From NCBI RefSeq assembly GCF_018446385.1, contig NC_055987.1:12361705-12425704 (forward strand): DNA of 64,000 nucleotides, read 5' to 3'. The translations under genes and the position numbers were made by a program. The DNA is from Zingiber officinale. Its lineage: Eukaryota > Streptophyta > Magnoliopsida > Zingiberales > Zingiberaceae. Shown piece after piece: positions 33,976 through 46,964 of the stretch. Position 1 is the stretch's first letter. Each line of letters opens with the position of its first letter. The notes under the pieces are model-generated. The model searched no databases, was not told the DNA's origin, and saw nothing but the letters and a program-made list of their open reading frames with translations.

Positions 33976-36655
33976 TCAACTCTGTACAGTTTCTATGTCC
34001 TCTTCGCTAGATGAGCTTAGTTCAACTTCATACTCACTGTTCGACATCTCTCCATCATCAATCTCTTCGTAAGTGACATTAACATCTACAAGTAATTGAG
34101 AAGTAGATTGGAGTTGTAAATCAACTAAATGTCTCTCCACTTCATCATTTTGAAATGCATCATGATTTTGAGGAGTGACTGTTTTTGGCATCTCTATGGT
34201 TGAGTGAGACTTGATTCGACAAACAGACAACCATTCACTAGATCTTCTTCTCTTCGTAGGGTATTCAAGATAGAAAACCTGACCCGCTTGTATCCCAAAA
34301 ATGAAAGGCTCAAATTTGTTGAATCTTTTGTTTGCATTAACCTCAACTAAATTATAATTTGGATGAATTCTAGTACATATTCTTGGTGTCGGATCATACC
34401 ATGAACACTTGAACAACACACACCTCTTTATTGGTAATGCAGGATATTCAATCTCTACGATCTCCTCAAGTCTACCATAGTAATCAAACTTAGTATTGTT
34501 GTTGTCCATAGATCCTTTGACGCAAACACCAGAATTATAAGTTAATCTCTGTGAATCTCTTTGTGCCACGTGAAATTTAAGGCCATTAACATAGTAACCA
34601 GAGTACACCTTAATTTTACGAAGCGGGCCTGATGCAATATTCATTATCCTATCATCTTGCATATTTGATATTCTACGGTCTTTCACCTATAAAATATAGT
34701 CCACATATAAATTAGGGCACCTATTAATAGGATTGAAGGAAAATTTTTTATAAATTTTGTAACTTACATATATTTGAAACCATAGTGCAAATTCGGTCTC
34801 TAACTTTTCAGCTACCTCACTTGCAGCAATGGATGGATTTTGTATATATAGTTGTTGTTCGTATAAGCTGGGAAAGAATGTAATTATATAAATATTGGGA
34901 TATCAAGAAAGATATTTAAGAATGAATAATTATTTACTTAGAGTAGTTAATTTACTTTATGTATGGCTTGACCTTTTCACAGTTTAATAGTATGTATGTT
35001 CTTGTAGCATGGTATTCATCTTCGGTTAACCATCTAGAACGTGATGCACCCATTGATTTACCAGAAAATTTGAAAATAGAAAGCATCGATGGGTCTATCG
35101 GCTGAACATCATCAGAATTTCTAGGACATTTGTGGTGTCTTGTTCGCACACTATCAGCAAAATAATATGAACAGAAAGAAGATGCTTCTTCAACCAGATA
35201 AGCATTACAGATTGAACCCTCAACTCTTACTTTGTTATGAACATTATTTTTTAATTTCCTCAAAAATCGTTCAAATGGATACATCCATCTGTACTACATA
35301 GGCCCTCTTATTTGTGCCTCGTATGGTAAATGCACTGGTAGATGTTCCATTGAATAAAAAAAACTAGGTGGAAATATGCACTCCAACTTACATAATATAA
35401 GAGGAATGTTTGTTTCTAGCCGAAGCATATCATCCATCATAATACATCTCGCTATCAAATCTCTAAAAAAATAGACTCAATTCAGTGAGTGCTTGCCAAA
35501 CATGTTGAGGAAGTAAGCCATGGAAGGCTACTGGAATAAGTCCTTGTATGAATACATGACAGCCATGACTTTTCATTCCAAACATCTTTAATCTATTCAC
35601 ATCCACGCATCTAGCCATATTTGAGGCATACCCATCTGGAAATTTGATTTCTTTCAACCAATTCTATAAAGCTTACTTACCATCTTTGTCTAATGTATAA
35701 CAAACTTTCGGAAATCTGTTGGTTGTTTCATCCTGATGCAACTCTGGTCTATTAAATAGTTCCTTTAATTCTTCACATGATTTTGCAGTGTCTTTAGTTC
35801 TTAGTTCTTCCAGGCACGTTCATCACAGTATTGAAAATATTATCGAAGAAATTTTTCTCAATATGCATGACATCCAAATTATGTCTAATAAGTAGATGTC
35901 TCCAATATGGTAGCTCCCAAATATTACTTCTTTTCTTCCAACCACACTTGCACATCCTAACAATGTATTTATTTAACTCATCGGAACCAGGTTGAGATAC
36001 TGGTAGAAATCCATAATTATCTATTTGCTCAATGATTTCTTCACCTGAAACATGGGTTGGAGGAGATTTTCTCACTACAACATTTTTTTAAAAAGAATTT
36101 CTTATTTCGTCTAAAAGAGTGATCAATTGGTAAAAATTTACGGTGATTATCAAACCAAGATACTTTCCCACTGTAAGGTAATGAAAATGCATCAGAATTT
36201 GTCATACAGTGTGGACAAGCTGATTTACCAGCCGTGCTTCATCCCGACAACATTGAGAATGCTGAAAAATCACTGATTATCCATAATAATGCAGCATGCA
36301 ATTTAAAATTAGTTTTACTTGCAACATCGTAAGTCACTGACCCTACATTCCATAATTCATTCAACTCAGCAATCAGAGGTTGCAAGAAAACATCTATCTT
36401 CTTCTCTTTTGGATTTGTTGAACCAGGAATAAGTACTGTAAGGAATATAAATTCATCCTTCATATACATCCATGGCAGTAAATTGTACGGTATTAATATA
36501 ACTGGCCAAGATGAATATTGTTGCCCTGACTGACCAAATGGCTGAAATCCATCGGCGGAAAGTCCCAATCTCACATTACGTAGTTCAATTGCAAACGAGG
36601 GAAATAAAGCATCAAGCTGTTTCCATGCAGGGGAATCACAAGGATGACACATAAC
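33976..36655 (-). pseudogene. CACTA TNPD-type transposase, 5' truncated (Transposase_21, DUF4218, DUF4216)
   Basis: The large CACTA transposase. Reading right to left: CHPCDSPAWKQLDALFPSF and LRLG-type block NVRLGLSADGFQPFGQ (36640-36530), LPPWM-like region, HNLDVMHIEKNFFDNIFNT (about 35880), KSHGCHVFIQGLIPVAF (about 35565), the DUF4218 part (35284-34952) and a DUF4216 exon (34686-33976) with an acidic tail. Stops and frame changes occur near 36240, 36080, 35680 and 35295. The N-terminal third of the protein is missing; the homology starts abruptly at about 36655, where a hAT gene is joined. It is therefore not functional. Confidence 0.8.
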
Positions 36656-36659
36656 AGTA

Positions 36660-39600
36660 GAAGGATGGCAATAGTAGAAGGATGACACATAACTTTCTTC
36701 ATCACTTGATATTGTAGTACCCTGTAAAAATATAAAATAATGAAAAACATAAATAATTGACCCAATAGTATTAAATTTATTGAACTTAAGTTATATTAAA
36801 AACTTACCCCATCAACATCAATAGTATCCTCATTATATTCGACTGAAGAGTAATATGCTTTTGTTTCTTGTGAACTTGTAGCTACAAAATTTAATGAAAA
36901 AGATAAATCATTATCAGGGATTATAAAAGAAGAATATTTTCATACAAAAAAATAATGAAAACTAATTTGCAATTTATATTACCTTGTTTCTCATTTGATA
37001 ACCAACTTTGAACACACATCAATGTTTCTATGGTTTTCGGATGAAGCCTGCTTCGATGATTACTCACCAATCTACCACTTGTGCTAAATGCAGATTCTGA
37101 AGCCACAGTCGATATTGGAATGGCAAGTATATCTCGTGCTAGCCTCATCAAAGTGGGATATTTGGTTCCATTAGTCTTCTACCACTCCAATATGTCAAAA
37201 TCCACATTTCTCGGCAACACTTTATCTTCTAAATAATGATCTAGCTCGGTCTTCAGATCAGTATTAATGTCACACTCAAGTGCTACTTCTTTATCAAAAC
37301 TATCCAAAAAATCATCTGTACTTGTATGCAATCTAGTCTCCATTGATCTTTTTTCAACACTAGCATGACCATTATTATCTGTGTATTCCTCAAGCAAATC
37401 ATAACACATTTTTTGAATCCTTCTAAGAGGTTCTTTAAAGCCAATCTCTCCCTGTGTTCTTTTGAAACAATACTCCACCAACTTTGACTTATATCTTGGA
37501 TCTAAAATAGTAGCTATTCCCATAATTCCATGAATATTAGACCAATATTTCTCAAATTTGGAAAGCATTCGTTCAACCATAGAAGAAATAACCTTATTAG
37601 GAGATGTGACCCACTTTAACAATGAAGCTTTAATTTCACAAACCTTAGGAAAAAAAATATTTGTTGTGGGATACTTTCTTCCAGAAAATATTTCAGTCAC
37701 AGAATAAAAAACTTTCAATATTTGAGATACTTCTTCTGCTAACAACCACTCCTCCTATGTTGGAAAACATTTATAAGATGAATCATGAAATCTCAGACGA
37801 GCAAACACATCTTTAAAAGATATAGCAGTTATGAGCATCAAATATGTTGAGTTCCAACGGGTTTTACAATCAAGCACCAATTTTTTAACATTCATATTGT
37901 GTACTACTATCCGTGCCACATCATCAAACTTTTGCTCTATTTTAGGTGATGCTCTCCAATATGCAACACTTTCACGAATTTTCTCAACACTAGGTGCAAT
38001 GACATCCAAACCGTCTTGGACAACTAAATTCAAAATATGAGCAGCACAACGCATATGAAATAATGTCCCTCCTAGCATAAGTGTAGAATGATCAAGTTTA
38101 TGCAACACATTGTTTATAAGAGAATCATTAGTGGAGCAATTATCAACAGTAATGGTGGATATATTCCTATCAATATTCCAATCCATCATAGACTTAACTA
38201 TCACATTAGCAAGGACTTCTGAAGTATGTGGAGAGCGAACATAAGCAAACCTATATAATGCAAAAAAAATAGTGTAGATATTTAAGTATCTGTTCAATTA
38301 AAAACATAAAAAAAAATATGAAAAATAGTGCATATTTGAGTGACAAAAAGAAAGTATACCTCAAAATACGACTTTGCAAAGTCCAATTATCATCTATGAA
38401 ATGAGCTGTCAAAGCCAAAAATCCCTTCCTCTGATTAGATGCAGTCCACATGTCGATGGTTAAAGCAATCCTACCTTTATTACATTCCAACAAGTTCAAT
38501 ACTTTTGTCTTTTCATAATCATACAATTTCAATATATTACTCTTAATGGTATTGCGACATGGAACCTTGAACAAAGGTTGAAGACTTGCTAAAAGCTTAC
38601 GAAATCCATGATGCTCCACTATTGTTAATGGATACTCATGTAAAATTATCATTTCAGCAAGCATGCACCTTGAGGCTTCTTGGTCAAATTGAAAGCCTTT
38701 AATAACAAAATCTCCCTTGTTTTTCTCTTTAATTAGTATTTTCTGCCTTATATCACTAACAGTTCGTCTTGGACAAATTTTGAAATGCTCACGTAAATGT
38801 GTTGTCCCATATTTACTATTGCCAGAAAGAGGTTTCTCACAATAATTGCAAATTGCCTTATCCATTCCATTAATTTTCTTTCTTCGAAAATGATTCCAAA
38901 CATCATATGTTAACTTTCTCGTTCCTATTGCACTAGGAGGAGCATCAGTACTAGGAGAAGCATCAGCAGCAACAGATGTCATATTTGGTTGATCTTGTGG
39001 AACCTCATTATTTACTTCAGAAATTTGTGGAACTTCATGATTTACATTAGATAGTGGCACTTCATTTTCTATTGTAGGATCTACTGGATTCATTTTATAG
39101 ACCTAAATATGATGTTGTAATGTATGTTAAAAATGAAAAGAAAAGACAACATAAAGAAAACAATAATACTTTCTCATTCAAACTACATATAAATGGAATA
39201 ATCATTAACCTTTCTCATCTTTGGCCTTTTATTTTCAAATAAAATCAAAAAGTCAAAATCATTTTAAAAAAAATACCTTGACAGCCATAAACCCTAAATA
39301 GTATTTGACGAACCAAGAGTATGAGATGACTGCTCCTTTTCATCCAAAATAGAGGTTGAGTTGGAAGCAAGGACAAACCTTTTGAGTCTCCACAGCGTCT
39401 TCTTTGTCTTGCTTATTCGCTCTCAACCCGTCGAGGCGTCGACCGACTTCAAGAGAAACTCAGAAAAGAAAATCTCCTCTTCGACTTCGAAATTTACCCT
39501 GGTAGGGTTTATAACTTTATATGTAATATAATATACATTAAGTGTCAACTGCAGTACGGCACATTTCGAAATTTTAATAGAGATTACAATATAATATAAT

Positions 39601-39874
39601 ATTATATATATATAATATACATAGATAAAAGTGTCAACTGCACGTTTCTAAATTTTAACAGATTATAATATAATATATATATATATATATATATACATAT
39701 CGGGTATCGGGTATGGGTAGGATCTTATAACATCCGCCTCCATACCCATACCCGAAAATATCCATACCCGAATACCCGATTATTTAATCGGGTATACAAA
39801 TTACCTCTATATCCTCCTCCATTCAGGTCGGATATCGGATTCCCCGTCGGATTCGGGTGAAATTGTCATCCCTA
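36660..39874 (-). mobile_element. hAT transposon, one end visible
   Basis: The right end is ...CGGGTGAAATTGTCATCCCTA at 39874. Read inward this is TAGGGATGACAATTTCACCCG, a typical plant hAT terminus with subterminal GGGTATCGGGTATGGGTA repeats (39690-39850). The 8 bases AGCTACAT (39875-39882) would be the target duplication. The opposite terminus is not seen; the element's other side fuses with CACTA sequence at 36640-36693. Confidence 0.75.
36806..39093 (-). pseudogene. hAT transposase (BED finger, DDE core, dimerisation domain), two stops
   Basis: Exon 1 is 39093-38360. The BED zinc finger CNYCEKPLSGNSKYGTTHLREH lies around residues 85-110, and the catalytic region starts with LTIDMWTAS. 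Donor is GTATAC. Exon 2 starts at 38250 after ATATAG and carries TVDNCSTND, CAAHILNLVVQDGL, the region around LDPRYKSKLVEY, and the hAT C-terminal dimerisation block PISTVASESAFSTSGRLV with the catalytic Glu. In-frame stops at 37755 (TAG) and near 37179 (TGG to TAG) are single transitions. A last exon joins at about 36720 (GTTISSDEE), after an intron whose donor is near 36806. Domains are otherwise complete, so decay is moderate. Confidence 0.82.
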
Positions 39875-40328
39875 AGCTACATGGGGGCGCCTTATCTGCA
39901 CCAAACCAGTCCGAGCACCTAGACTCCGGGCACTTGGATTGGTCCAAGCGCTCGAATAAGTCAACTCCACATTGACTTGTCTGGCTACTGCTCTAGCGCC
40001 TGGGTGATTCATCAAACCTCCGGAATCGAGCTCACCCAAACTCATCTCCAGCCTTCTCTCCTCCAACAATCTTACGCTCCGGCTTCTCATCTCTCGGAAG
40101 CGTCGTGCGCATCCTTCTCGTCCGTCGATGTACTCTTCCGCATCATCTTGTCTCTCAGATGCACCGAGCTCATCGACTTGATTCCTGTGCCATCATTCTC
40201 GTCCGTTGCGTCTTCTGCTCGACTTCTTGTGTTACTAAGTTCCTGCACATTTAAACACAATTATCAAAATACAACAAGATCTAACTTGACTTGGTTGACC
40301 ACATCAAAACCAATTCGGGGTACTTACA
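39875..40328 (-). mobile_element. Piece of a Copia-like LTR cut by the hAT element
   Basis: The sequence ends 'ggggtacttaca' before 'atctctccctttttgatgtgcatcaac', which on the minus strand is a polypurine tract like that of the gag-only element. GC-moderate sequence with small inverted repeats ('gcacttggattggtccaagcg'). The left part is missing beyond the hAT terminus. It belongs to a third SIRE-like family, inferred from layout only. Confidence 0.45.
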
Positions 40329-41615
40329 ATCTCTCCCTTTTTGATGTGCATCAACTCAAGTTAGGATTACTCAAAACATAAATAAGTAATTATTGAAATA
40401 ATTCAATAATTTGACAATTATTTCAAGTAAGATATTTCTATTAAGTACAAGAAAAATATTGTAAATTATATACCTCATTACCATCTAAGTTTCTCTTCCT
40501 CTTTATCACATCAAAAAAATTAGGGGCAAAAATAAAAAAATATCTGAAAAAATTTCTAAGTTTGAGAAGATTTTTTCAAAAATTATTTTGTGACTATACA
40601 AATTTTCAAAAGTAAAAAAAATGGTAAAAATAATTTTCGAATTATTTAATATTTAATTGATAGTATTAAAAAATATTAAAAAAAATCCGATTGTTAAACA
40701 GAAAAAGAGGAGTTAGAATAAAATTGTTGATAATAAATAAATATTTATTTTGAACAGTATGAATTATTTAATCAGAAATACTAATTTTTAAAATTAAATT
40801 CTTAAAAATAGAAGCTTATATCTAGAAATTATAATAATTTTTTAAAATATAGAAATTTATTTGTTATAAAAAAAAATTAAAATTTTCAAAGATAATGTCT
40901 AGATGATTTTTAATTATAAGAAGATTATTTTTGATAAATAATTCAAAATAAATTGGTCAAAAACTACTAAAAAATTTTCTTGTAGAAGAGAACATACTAT
41001 TTTATCATAGAATAATAAATTTTTATGAAAATAACTGTCAAAACATTTTTAACTTTTAAAATACTATTTTCGATAAGAAATTTATAAAAAAAATATTTAA
41101 TGATCGAAAAATTATCAAATTTTTTCCATTGACAAAAAAAAAACAAATTTATTTTCCTAAAAAAAAATAAAATCTAATTAATTTTAAATAGAGAGAATAT
41201 AAAACAATTTATTTGAAAATTTTAAGTATTAGATAATTTTAAGCATGCAAAGAAAAGAAAATATTAAGGCAAATTAAAATTAAAATTAAAATATGCATAA
41301 CGTTTTCATGATTTAGGAACTCAATATAGATTCTTATCTACTAGATTAGTTAGGAATTTTTTTAAAATATATTTTTTATTACTTTTCTAATTTAACCCTC
41401 ATGATATTTAAAATATCAATTTAGCCCTTGATAGTTCATAAAAGTCTGAAAATATGTGCATAAATGATCCCTTTCTAGTTTTTCTATTTCATTCTTTAAT
41501 TTTTTATTTTCAACTTTTAATTTGTCGTAGTCTTCTAATAGATAAGATTTTGCTAAGGTTACTCTTAATTTTAAATTTTCCTTTTTTAATTTTAATTTTC
41601 TCTTTCTAATTTACA
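40329..41615 (-). other. AT-rich interior of old Copia-like debris, with a possible gag coiled-coil remnant
   Basis: Mostly A/T runs. On the minus strand 41600-41450 reads as repeated Leu/Lys/Glu/Asn codons, like the coiled-coil tail of SIRE-type gag proteins. No intact frame and no pol motif seen. Confidence 0.35.
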
Positions 41616-41619
41616 CGAA

Positions 41620-42925
41620 CTTCTAAAAAGCATTTTGATAGAAGGGAGAGATGAATATCACTAGTTAAAACTTTTTATTTTGTTTTGTAAAAATAATAAG
41701 AGTACAACAGAAAATAATAAGACTCGTTCAGTTACTTGGTTCGGAGCCTATGTCGACTCCTACTATAAGACCCGCGATCCTTAATTGCACCGATGGGTAA
41801 TCCACTATAACTCTTCTTTCCAAAATCTTTGAAAAGAAGTAATTCATACAAATGAAAAGATAATAACACATTACTATCTTTTAGAAAGTAAAACAATGCA
41901 AGCTTAACTAAAAATTATACCGATAGTAGGTAGGAGATGAAGCTTTGTCGGCACTTTTTGATGGAGCAGCTTGCTTGTGAAGATGAAGCACAGAATAGCA
42001 AAAGCACGAACAGAGAATTGATTCAAAATAGATTGAAAAGTTACTTCGGCTAGGACCTTGAGCACACCTTATATAAGTCTCGTTTGGGAGACTAATCCTT
42101 TCAATTGACTGATCCTCTTATCGGTCGATTGAACCCTTTGCTTTCCTTCTTCATCGAGATCTGATCTTCACGCATTTATGAGTATTAATTATTCGGTCGA
42201 CTGATCCTCTTGATCGATCGATCGATCTGTGCAGTTTCCCTCTTCGCTGAGATTCACCATTAATTTGCCATTAATGCTTTTATTGTTCGATCGACCGATT
42301 GACCTGGCTTCCATGTTTGCTTTGGCTCGATCTGATCTCTATCATGTCACCTTTGTTTGGGCAATCGATCTGCTGGTTCAGTCGACTGATCATAGTGTTC
42401 GGTCGACCGATAACTTCGATTCCTGTAAAATAGAGTTAAAACAAATACTCCTACAAAATAAAGTTAGCACAGTGGTAATATATGATGCACGAGTAGTAAT
42501 TGATAGTAAAACTGTCTTGATCACAACTTGAAAACCTTCTCGATTTCTTCAGTTGGGTCAGCGACCTAAGGTTGTTTCTTTCTGGAACACGACTTCACAA
42601 TCGCTCCTCTCCAGTTGCTTACCTCAACCTACTTGCCAAACATTAGTCTTCCAGCCCGATTTGGACTTTATCACTTAGCATCAGATTGGCTCACTAGGGT
42701 TTCCTCTTGATACCAAGTTCTCTAAACCTATCGAGCTTCCCTACCAAGTGTTGGGTCCTCTCGACCCAATTGAAGTTCCTGCCTAGTTTTCACAATTAGC
42801 TACGATTTTCTCGATTGAGTAAACATTCTGCATACTTAATTAACTTGTTATATCACAACAAGACTTAAGTTGAACCTTTGATAACATCAAAACTTAGGTT
42901 CGATCTGGTGCACCCTGCACCAACA
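41620..42925 (-). mobile_element. Old SIRE-like Copia LTR with palindromic GATC modules
   Basis: The layout matches the LTR at 20903-22213. A 'agaagggagagatgaatatcac' start resembles 'agagggggggtgaatggctcac'. A block of palindromic GATCGATC/GGTCGACC words lies at 42115-42420, followed by a 'cctgccta...' region. It ends in CTGCACCAACA at 42925. Sequence identity with the other LTRs is low. No confirmed partner LTR or target duplication. Confidence 0.5.
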
Positions 42926-42929
42926 ATCC

Positions 42930-43145
42930 AGGCGGGATCCTACAGAATTAAAGTGAAAGATTCCTACAGAATTGGCCATGATATATAAGAAAAAGGCCTT
43001 GATTCATTCAGGCATCTTGAGATCTTGAATTTTATAGTCAAGAGCTTCCTCTTCCTTCGCTCTCTTCCCCATTGAGGACTAAGGTTGTTATCCATTTTAT
43101 AGAAGACTTCTATTGTATTGTAGGAATTGCTACTTCAAACATTAA
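42930..43145 (+). repeat. Dispersed repeat R, copy 2, left part
   Basis: Matches 30950-31140. It is interrupted at 43145 (…acattaa) by the MITE-based nest and resumes at 61041. Confidence 0.65.
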
Positions 43146-43198
43146 GGGTACATTTGGTTCAAGTTATCATATATAATCTTGATTATATGATTACCAGG

Positions 43199-44158
43199 TG
43201 ATCCTGTCGGGAATCTGGGAAGACGGAACTGCTGGTGTGACGTGGCTAGGATTTTGACCATATTTCCATGACCTGGATGGTGAGTTGTCTTTTGTGTTGA
43301 CCAAGTTGTCAAAAGTCCTCTGGTCAACAATACCTGCAGCCAGCGACCGGGTTGTCCCGGTCGCTAGTACCCCGATACTCGAGGCGAATCTCACGAATAT
43401 ATAAGCAATCGAACAATAGTAGAACAACTAAATAAACACAAGATGAGTACAATGATGTACTCTGGCCCCGGAGGGCACCCTCGGATGGATCGGTGAGCTG
43501 ACCGCAGTGCTAATCGAGTCATCGCAGCCTTGACGAGTAAATGGATGTGAGTCAGCTAAGTAGCCGGATCTGAGGGCAGCGACATGGAATCCGATACAGT
43601 AGAGATCCAAAAAGACCGCGTGTAGGCTGGATATGATAACGGCTCGTAGGCCGGCACACGACACACAAGCCGGATAATACCATTAACTCGCAAGCATAAT
43701 AACGGTGCGAATAGCGAAATACATTGGCTTGATAGCCGGAACCCCATCTCGACTAGAAGGTCGGTGTAGACAGATAGTACGAGCGGTGCTGGCCGCTGGA
43801 GGCGGCGCCCACTGCTGGAGGCGGCGGCGGCGGCTGCAGGAGGCGGTAACGATGGCTGCAGGAGGCTGAGGCGGCGCCCGTTGGGGGTGGCGACGCACGT
43901 CGACGGCGGAGCCCGCTGGCTACGGCGTATGGAGGCGGCTGCAGCGTGGGGATGTCAGATGTGGCTGCAACACGGGGAGGCAGCCGACCAGGGGGCTGAG
44001 GTGATGGCGCAAAGAGGCCATGACATACGAGGAGGAGCGCCTGGAGCGGCGTCAGAGTGGTGCGAAGAGGCCACGACATATGAGGAGGAGCACCTAGAGC
44101 AGCGTCGGAGTCGTCAGCTGATATCATCATGGTTGAGGCTGTGCGACAAAGGAGAAAC
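43199..44158 (-). repeat. LARD left LTR, first part
   Basis: Matches 59230-60115 with moderate divergence. It contains a GGC-repeat block (43790-43875). A ~90-bp internal duplication near 44010-44100 ('gaagaggccacgacatatgaggaggagc') is absent from the right LTR. It stops at GAAAC (44154-44158), the TRIM target site. Confidence 0.85.
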
Positions 44159-44261
44159 TGTAGGATCAAAAAGAATTTAGATATCTCCACAATGGTATGA
44201 TATTGTCCACTTTGGCCCCAGACCCTCATGGTTTTGCTCTTAGGCTCTTCCCAAAAGGCCT

Positions 44262-45142
44262 TGATCCGGTAGTAAGAGTGGGCCCCCCCCCTCTTGCAAA
44301 GTCAACGCCAAGTGGAAGTCACCGGAACAGCCGCCCACCCAGAGGAGAGTGTGGTCCGACCGGACGGACGGCCGTAGACGGTCGGTCCGATTGGACATCC
44401 GGCCGGCCGATGGAATCGAGTACCCGGAGGGGTCCGGCCGGCTCGCACTTATAGTTGGGAGGCACCCTGTCAAATCGGGGTTCCGACGCAGTTAAAAAGG
44501 TCATGGACCGAGCTGACCTTTTGACCGACCACAGTCATAAAGCACCCCTGTCTGTTAGTCTCCACAAAGCACAAGTAAACCACTGCGGATGTCCGGTCGG
44601 ATGTTTAGGTACCTCTCCGCTCGGACTACAAGTTTGGAGCAAGGGAAAAGGCCAGAGGATTTCTTTCTTTGACAACCTGTAGGTTTCACGTGTGAGCCAT
44701 GCTCCAAATCTTGTGACAGGGGATTCTGCTGTCCCATCGAGGGCATGCTTTGACTGTATCGATATGGGTCAGGTAAACTTTCTGACAGCCGCGTACCTAG
44801 GAAAGGACAGGTAAGCTTTCTGACAGCCGCATACCTAGGATAAGACAGAGGACACTTATGCACCTTGGCACGCGTGCCCAAACCTTTCACAGCTCTATAT
44901 AAAGAACTTCAGGTTTCACCGACGGAGGATTCTGGGTACGTACTCTGAGACTTTGGGAGCCACCTTATTCATCGTAGTTTACCTGACTTGAGCGTCGGAG
45001 GGTCGTCGCCGGGAACCCCCTTCCCGGCTCGACTTCTGTGCAGGTTAGCCGGAGCATCGCGCCACCAGGTGGAGATCTACATCATCGAGCCAGGGAGCGC
45101 CACGTGCCCAGCGTCTGTTGATTTCTGGTTCGGACAGGATCA
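44262..45142 (+). repeat. 5' LTR of the Tat element
   Basis: TGATCCGG...GGACAGGATCA. A CTATATAAAG box at 44894-44903 is a likely promoter TATA, followed by about 240 bp to the LTR end. A duplicated word 'ctttctgacagccgc(g/a)tacctagga' occurs at about 44777-44840. Confidence 0.93.
44894..44903 (+). promoter_or_regulatory. TATA box in the Tat 5' LTR
   Basis: CTATATAAAG, in the last third of the LTR as expected for the U3/R border. The 3' LTR has CTATATAAAT at the same place. Confidence 0.6.
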
Positions 45143-45144
45143 AA

Positions 45145-45163
45145 TTGGCGCCGTCTGTGGGAA
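45145..45163 (+). other. Primer binding site of the Tat element
   Basis: TTGGCGCCGTCTGTGGGAA follows the LTR end by two bases. This form is usual for Tat-type elements. I do not assign the tRNA with certainty. Confidence 0.8.
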
Positions 45164-45187
45164 CGCACCTGCATTCGAACAAGAGCA

Positions 45188-46584
45188 ATGGACGAGGCTG
45201 GACGACAACACACGGTGGCGCTTTCAACAGAAGAACTCGAAGCTCTGGTCGAGATGAGGGCTGCCAAACTCGTGGAGCAAAGACAAAAAATATCAGCCGA
45301 ACGGCCAGAGCAACAAGCAACATCTGCGTCCGGTGGCCGAGCGGAAGCACCTCCAGCCACCATCGCATTCCATCGGGCCTTATTTCGCACCCCTGAAGCC
45401 GCACCAGCTCGAAGAGATAGAGGCTCTTCTTCAGACGAAATTCCAAGGCGGGGTGACAGAAAAGGAAAAGCTCCCCGGGCGGACTCATCTCCCGAGCGAA
45501 TCAATCGCCAATTCTCGGAGGCTATTTTACGAGACCCTCTACCCAAGCACTACGTGCCTCCGACGATCGGCGAGTACAATGGAACAACGGACCCGGATGA
45601 TCATCTGGGTAAGTTTGATAACACAGCCACGCTCCATCAATACACCGATGGAGTAAAGTGCCGAGTCTTTCTTACCACTCTCTCGGGATCTGCTCAACGG
45701 TGGTTCCGGAGGCTACCGGACGGATCCATCACTAGCTTCAAGGACTTCCGAACGGCCTTCCTCCACCACTTCGCCAGCAGTCGGCGTTATCAGAAGACAA
45801 GTGTCAGCTTGTTTGCCATCAAGCAAGAGCCGAGAGAATCGCTTCGAGCTTACATCCAGCGATTCAACCAAGTGGCGATGGATATCCCAACGGCCACATC
45901 GGAGACGATGATGAACGCCTTCACGCAAGGCCTTGTGGATGGGGACTTCTTCCGGTCGCTCATCCGAAAGCCGCCCCGAGATTACGATCACATTCTACAT
46001 CGGGCCAACGAATACATAAACGTGGAAGAAGCGCAAGCCGCTCGGAAAAAGGAAACTCCAACCGAGCGCGCACCTGTTCATGCCGAGCGGAAACAGAACG
46101 CCGCTCAGCAGCCACCCAGAGGACCGAGGGCCGAAGCGATTCGACCCCCCCCCACGCCAGATCGCACGTACAAGAAGTGGCTGCCGCTCGGCTCAAGCCA
46201 AAGAAGAGGTGGACCCCTATGTTCTGCTCCATCCACCAGTCGGATACGCACAACACGAGGGATTGTCGAAGTCTTCCCTTCGTGGCTGATCCCGTTCCCA
46301 GGAAAGCCGAACGGCGGTCGCCTCCCATGAGACAAAGGGCTCATGAAGTTGACCGGACCCGCACCGAGAGGCGACATCACCAGATGCCCGATCGGCACCG
46401 ATCCCCAAGACAGGAGAATCGCCGGGCGTCCAGAGAACGGTCCCGACCGTCCACTCGGGAGGAGGAAAACAGGAGCAATACTTCCCGGGGTGAGATCAAC
46501 GTTATTGCTGGTGGGCCGACCGGAGGAGACTCCAACCGAGCCAGAAAGGCGGGCGTCCGGCAGCTGCAGATCCACGCGGTGTAG
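45188..46584 (+). pseudogene. Tat gag, frameshifted at a run of nine C
   Basis: The capsid protein. The first frame (45188 to about 46150) has a charged N-terminus and, from about residue 129, the retrotransposon gag core: YNGTTDPDDHLGKF, LTTLSGSAQRWFRRLP, LHHFASSRRYQKT, SLRAYIQRFNQ. The zinc-knuckle part lies in another frame (46177-46584: FCSIHQSDTHNTRDC followed by an Arg-rich tail). The frame change falls at or near C9 at 46145-46153, so a real indel or a homopolymer sequencing error are both possible. Knuckles of form C-x2-H rather than CCHC are usual for Tat. Confidence 0.85.
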
Positions 46585-46964
46585 CCAAGAGCGGGCTGGA
46601 CCGAAATCACTTTCGGACCGGGACTTAGAAGGAGTAGAAGTGTCCCACGACGACGCCTGCTCATTAAAGCGGTAATAGCAAATTACACCATTCATCGATA
46701 TTTGTTGACACAGGAGCTCGGTCAACATCATATTCAAGAAGGCGTTCGATCACTGCAAATTGATCGAGCCGAGTTCTTGCCATGACGACCCCGCCTACGG
46801 GTTTACAAGTTCATCGGACAGATCCTACCGGCTACCTCACGGAGAGGAGCCGCCAGAGGACCAGACAATAAACTTCGTGGTGGTCGACTCTCCTCGTCCT
46901 ACGACCGGCGCTCGGCGAATTCCGAGCGGTTGTCTCAACCTTCCACCAGAAGATAAAGTTCCCC
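46585..46964 (+). pseudogene. Tat protease region, degenerate
   Basis: A protease active-site word VDTG lies at 46704-46715. Homology continues in shifting frames up to the clean frame that begins at 46965. Stops lie near 46612 and 46630. The protease would release gag and pol products; here it appears broken by small indels. Confidence 0.55.

Noticed and set aside
43683..44229. Pro/Ala-rich proteins in the LARD LTR
   Set aside because: GGC-repeat sequence gives open frames on both strands; the LTR border and TRIM insertion cut through them.
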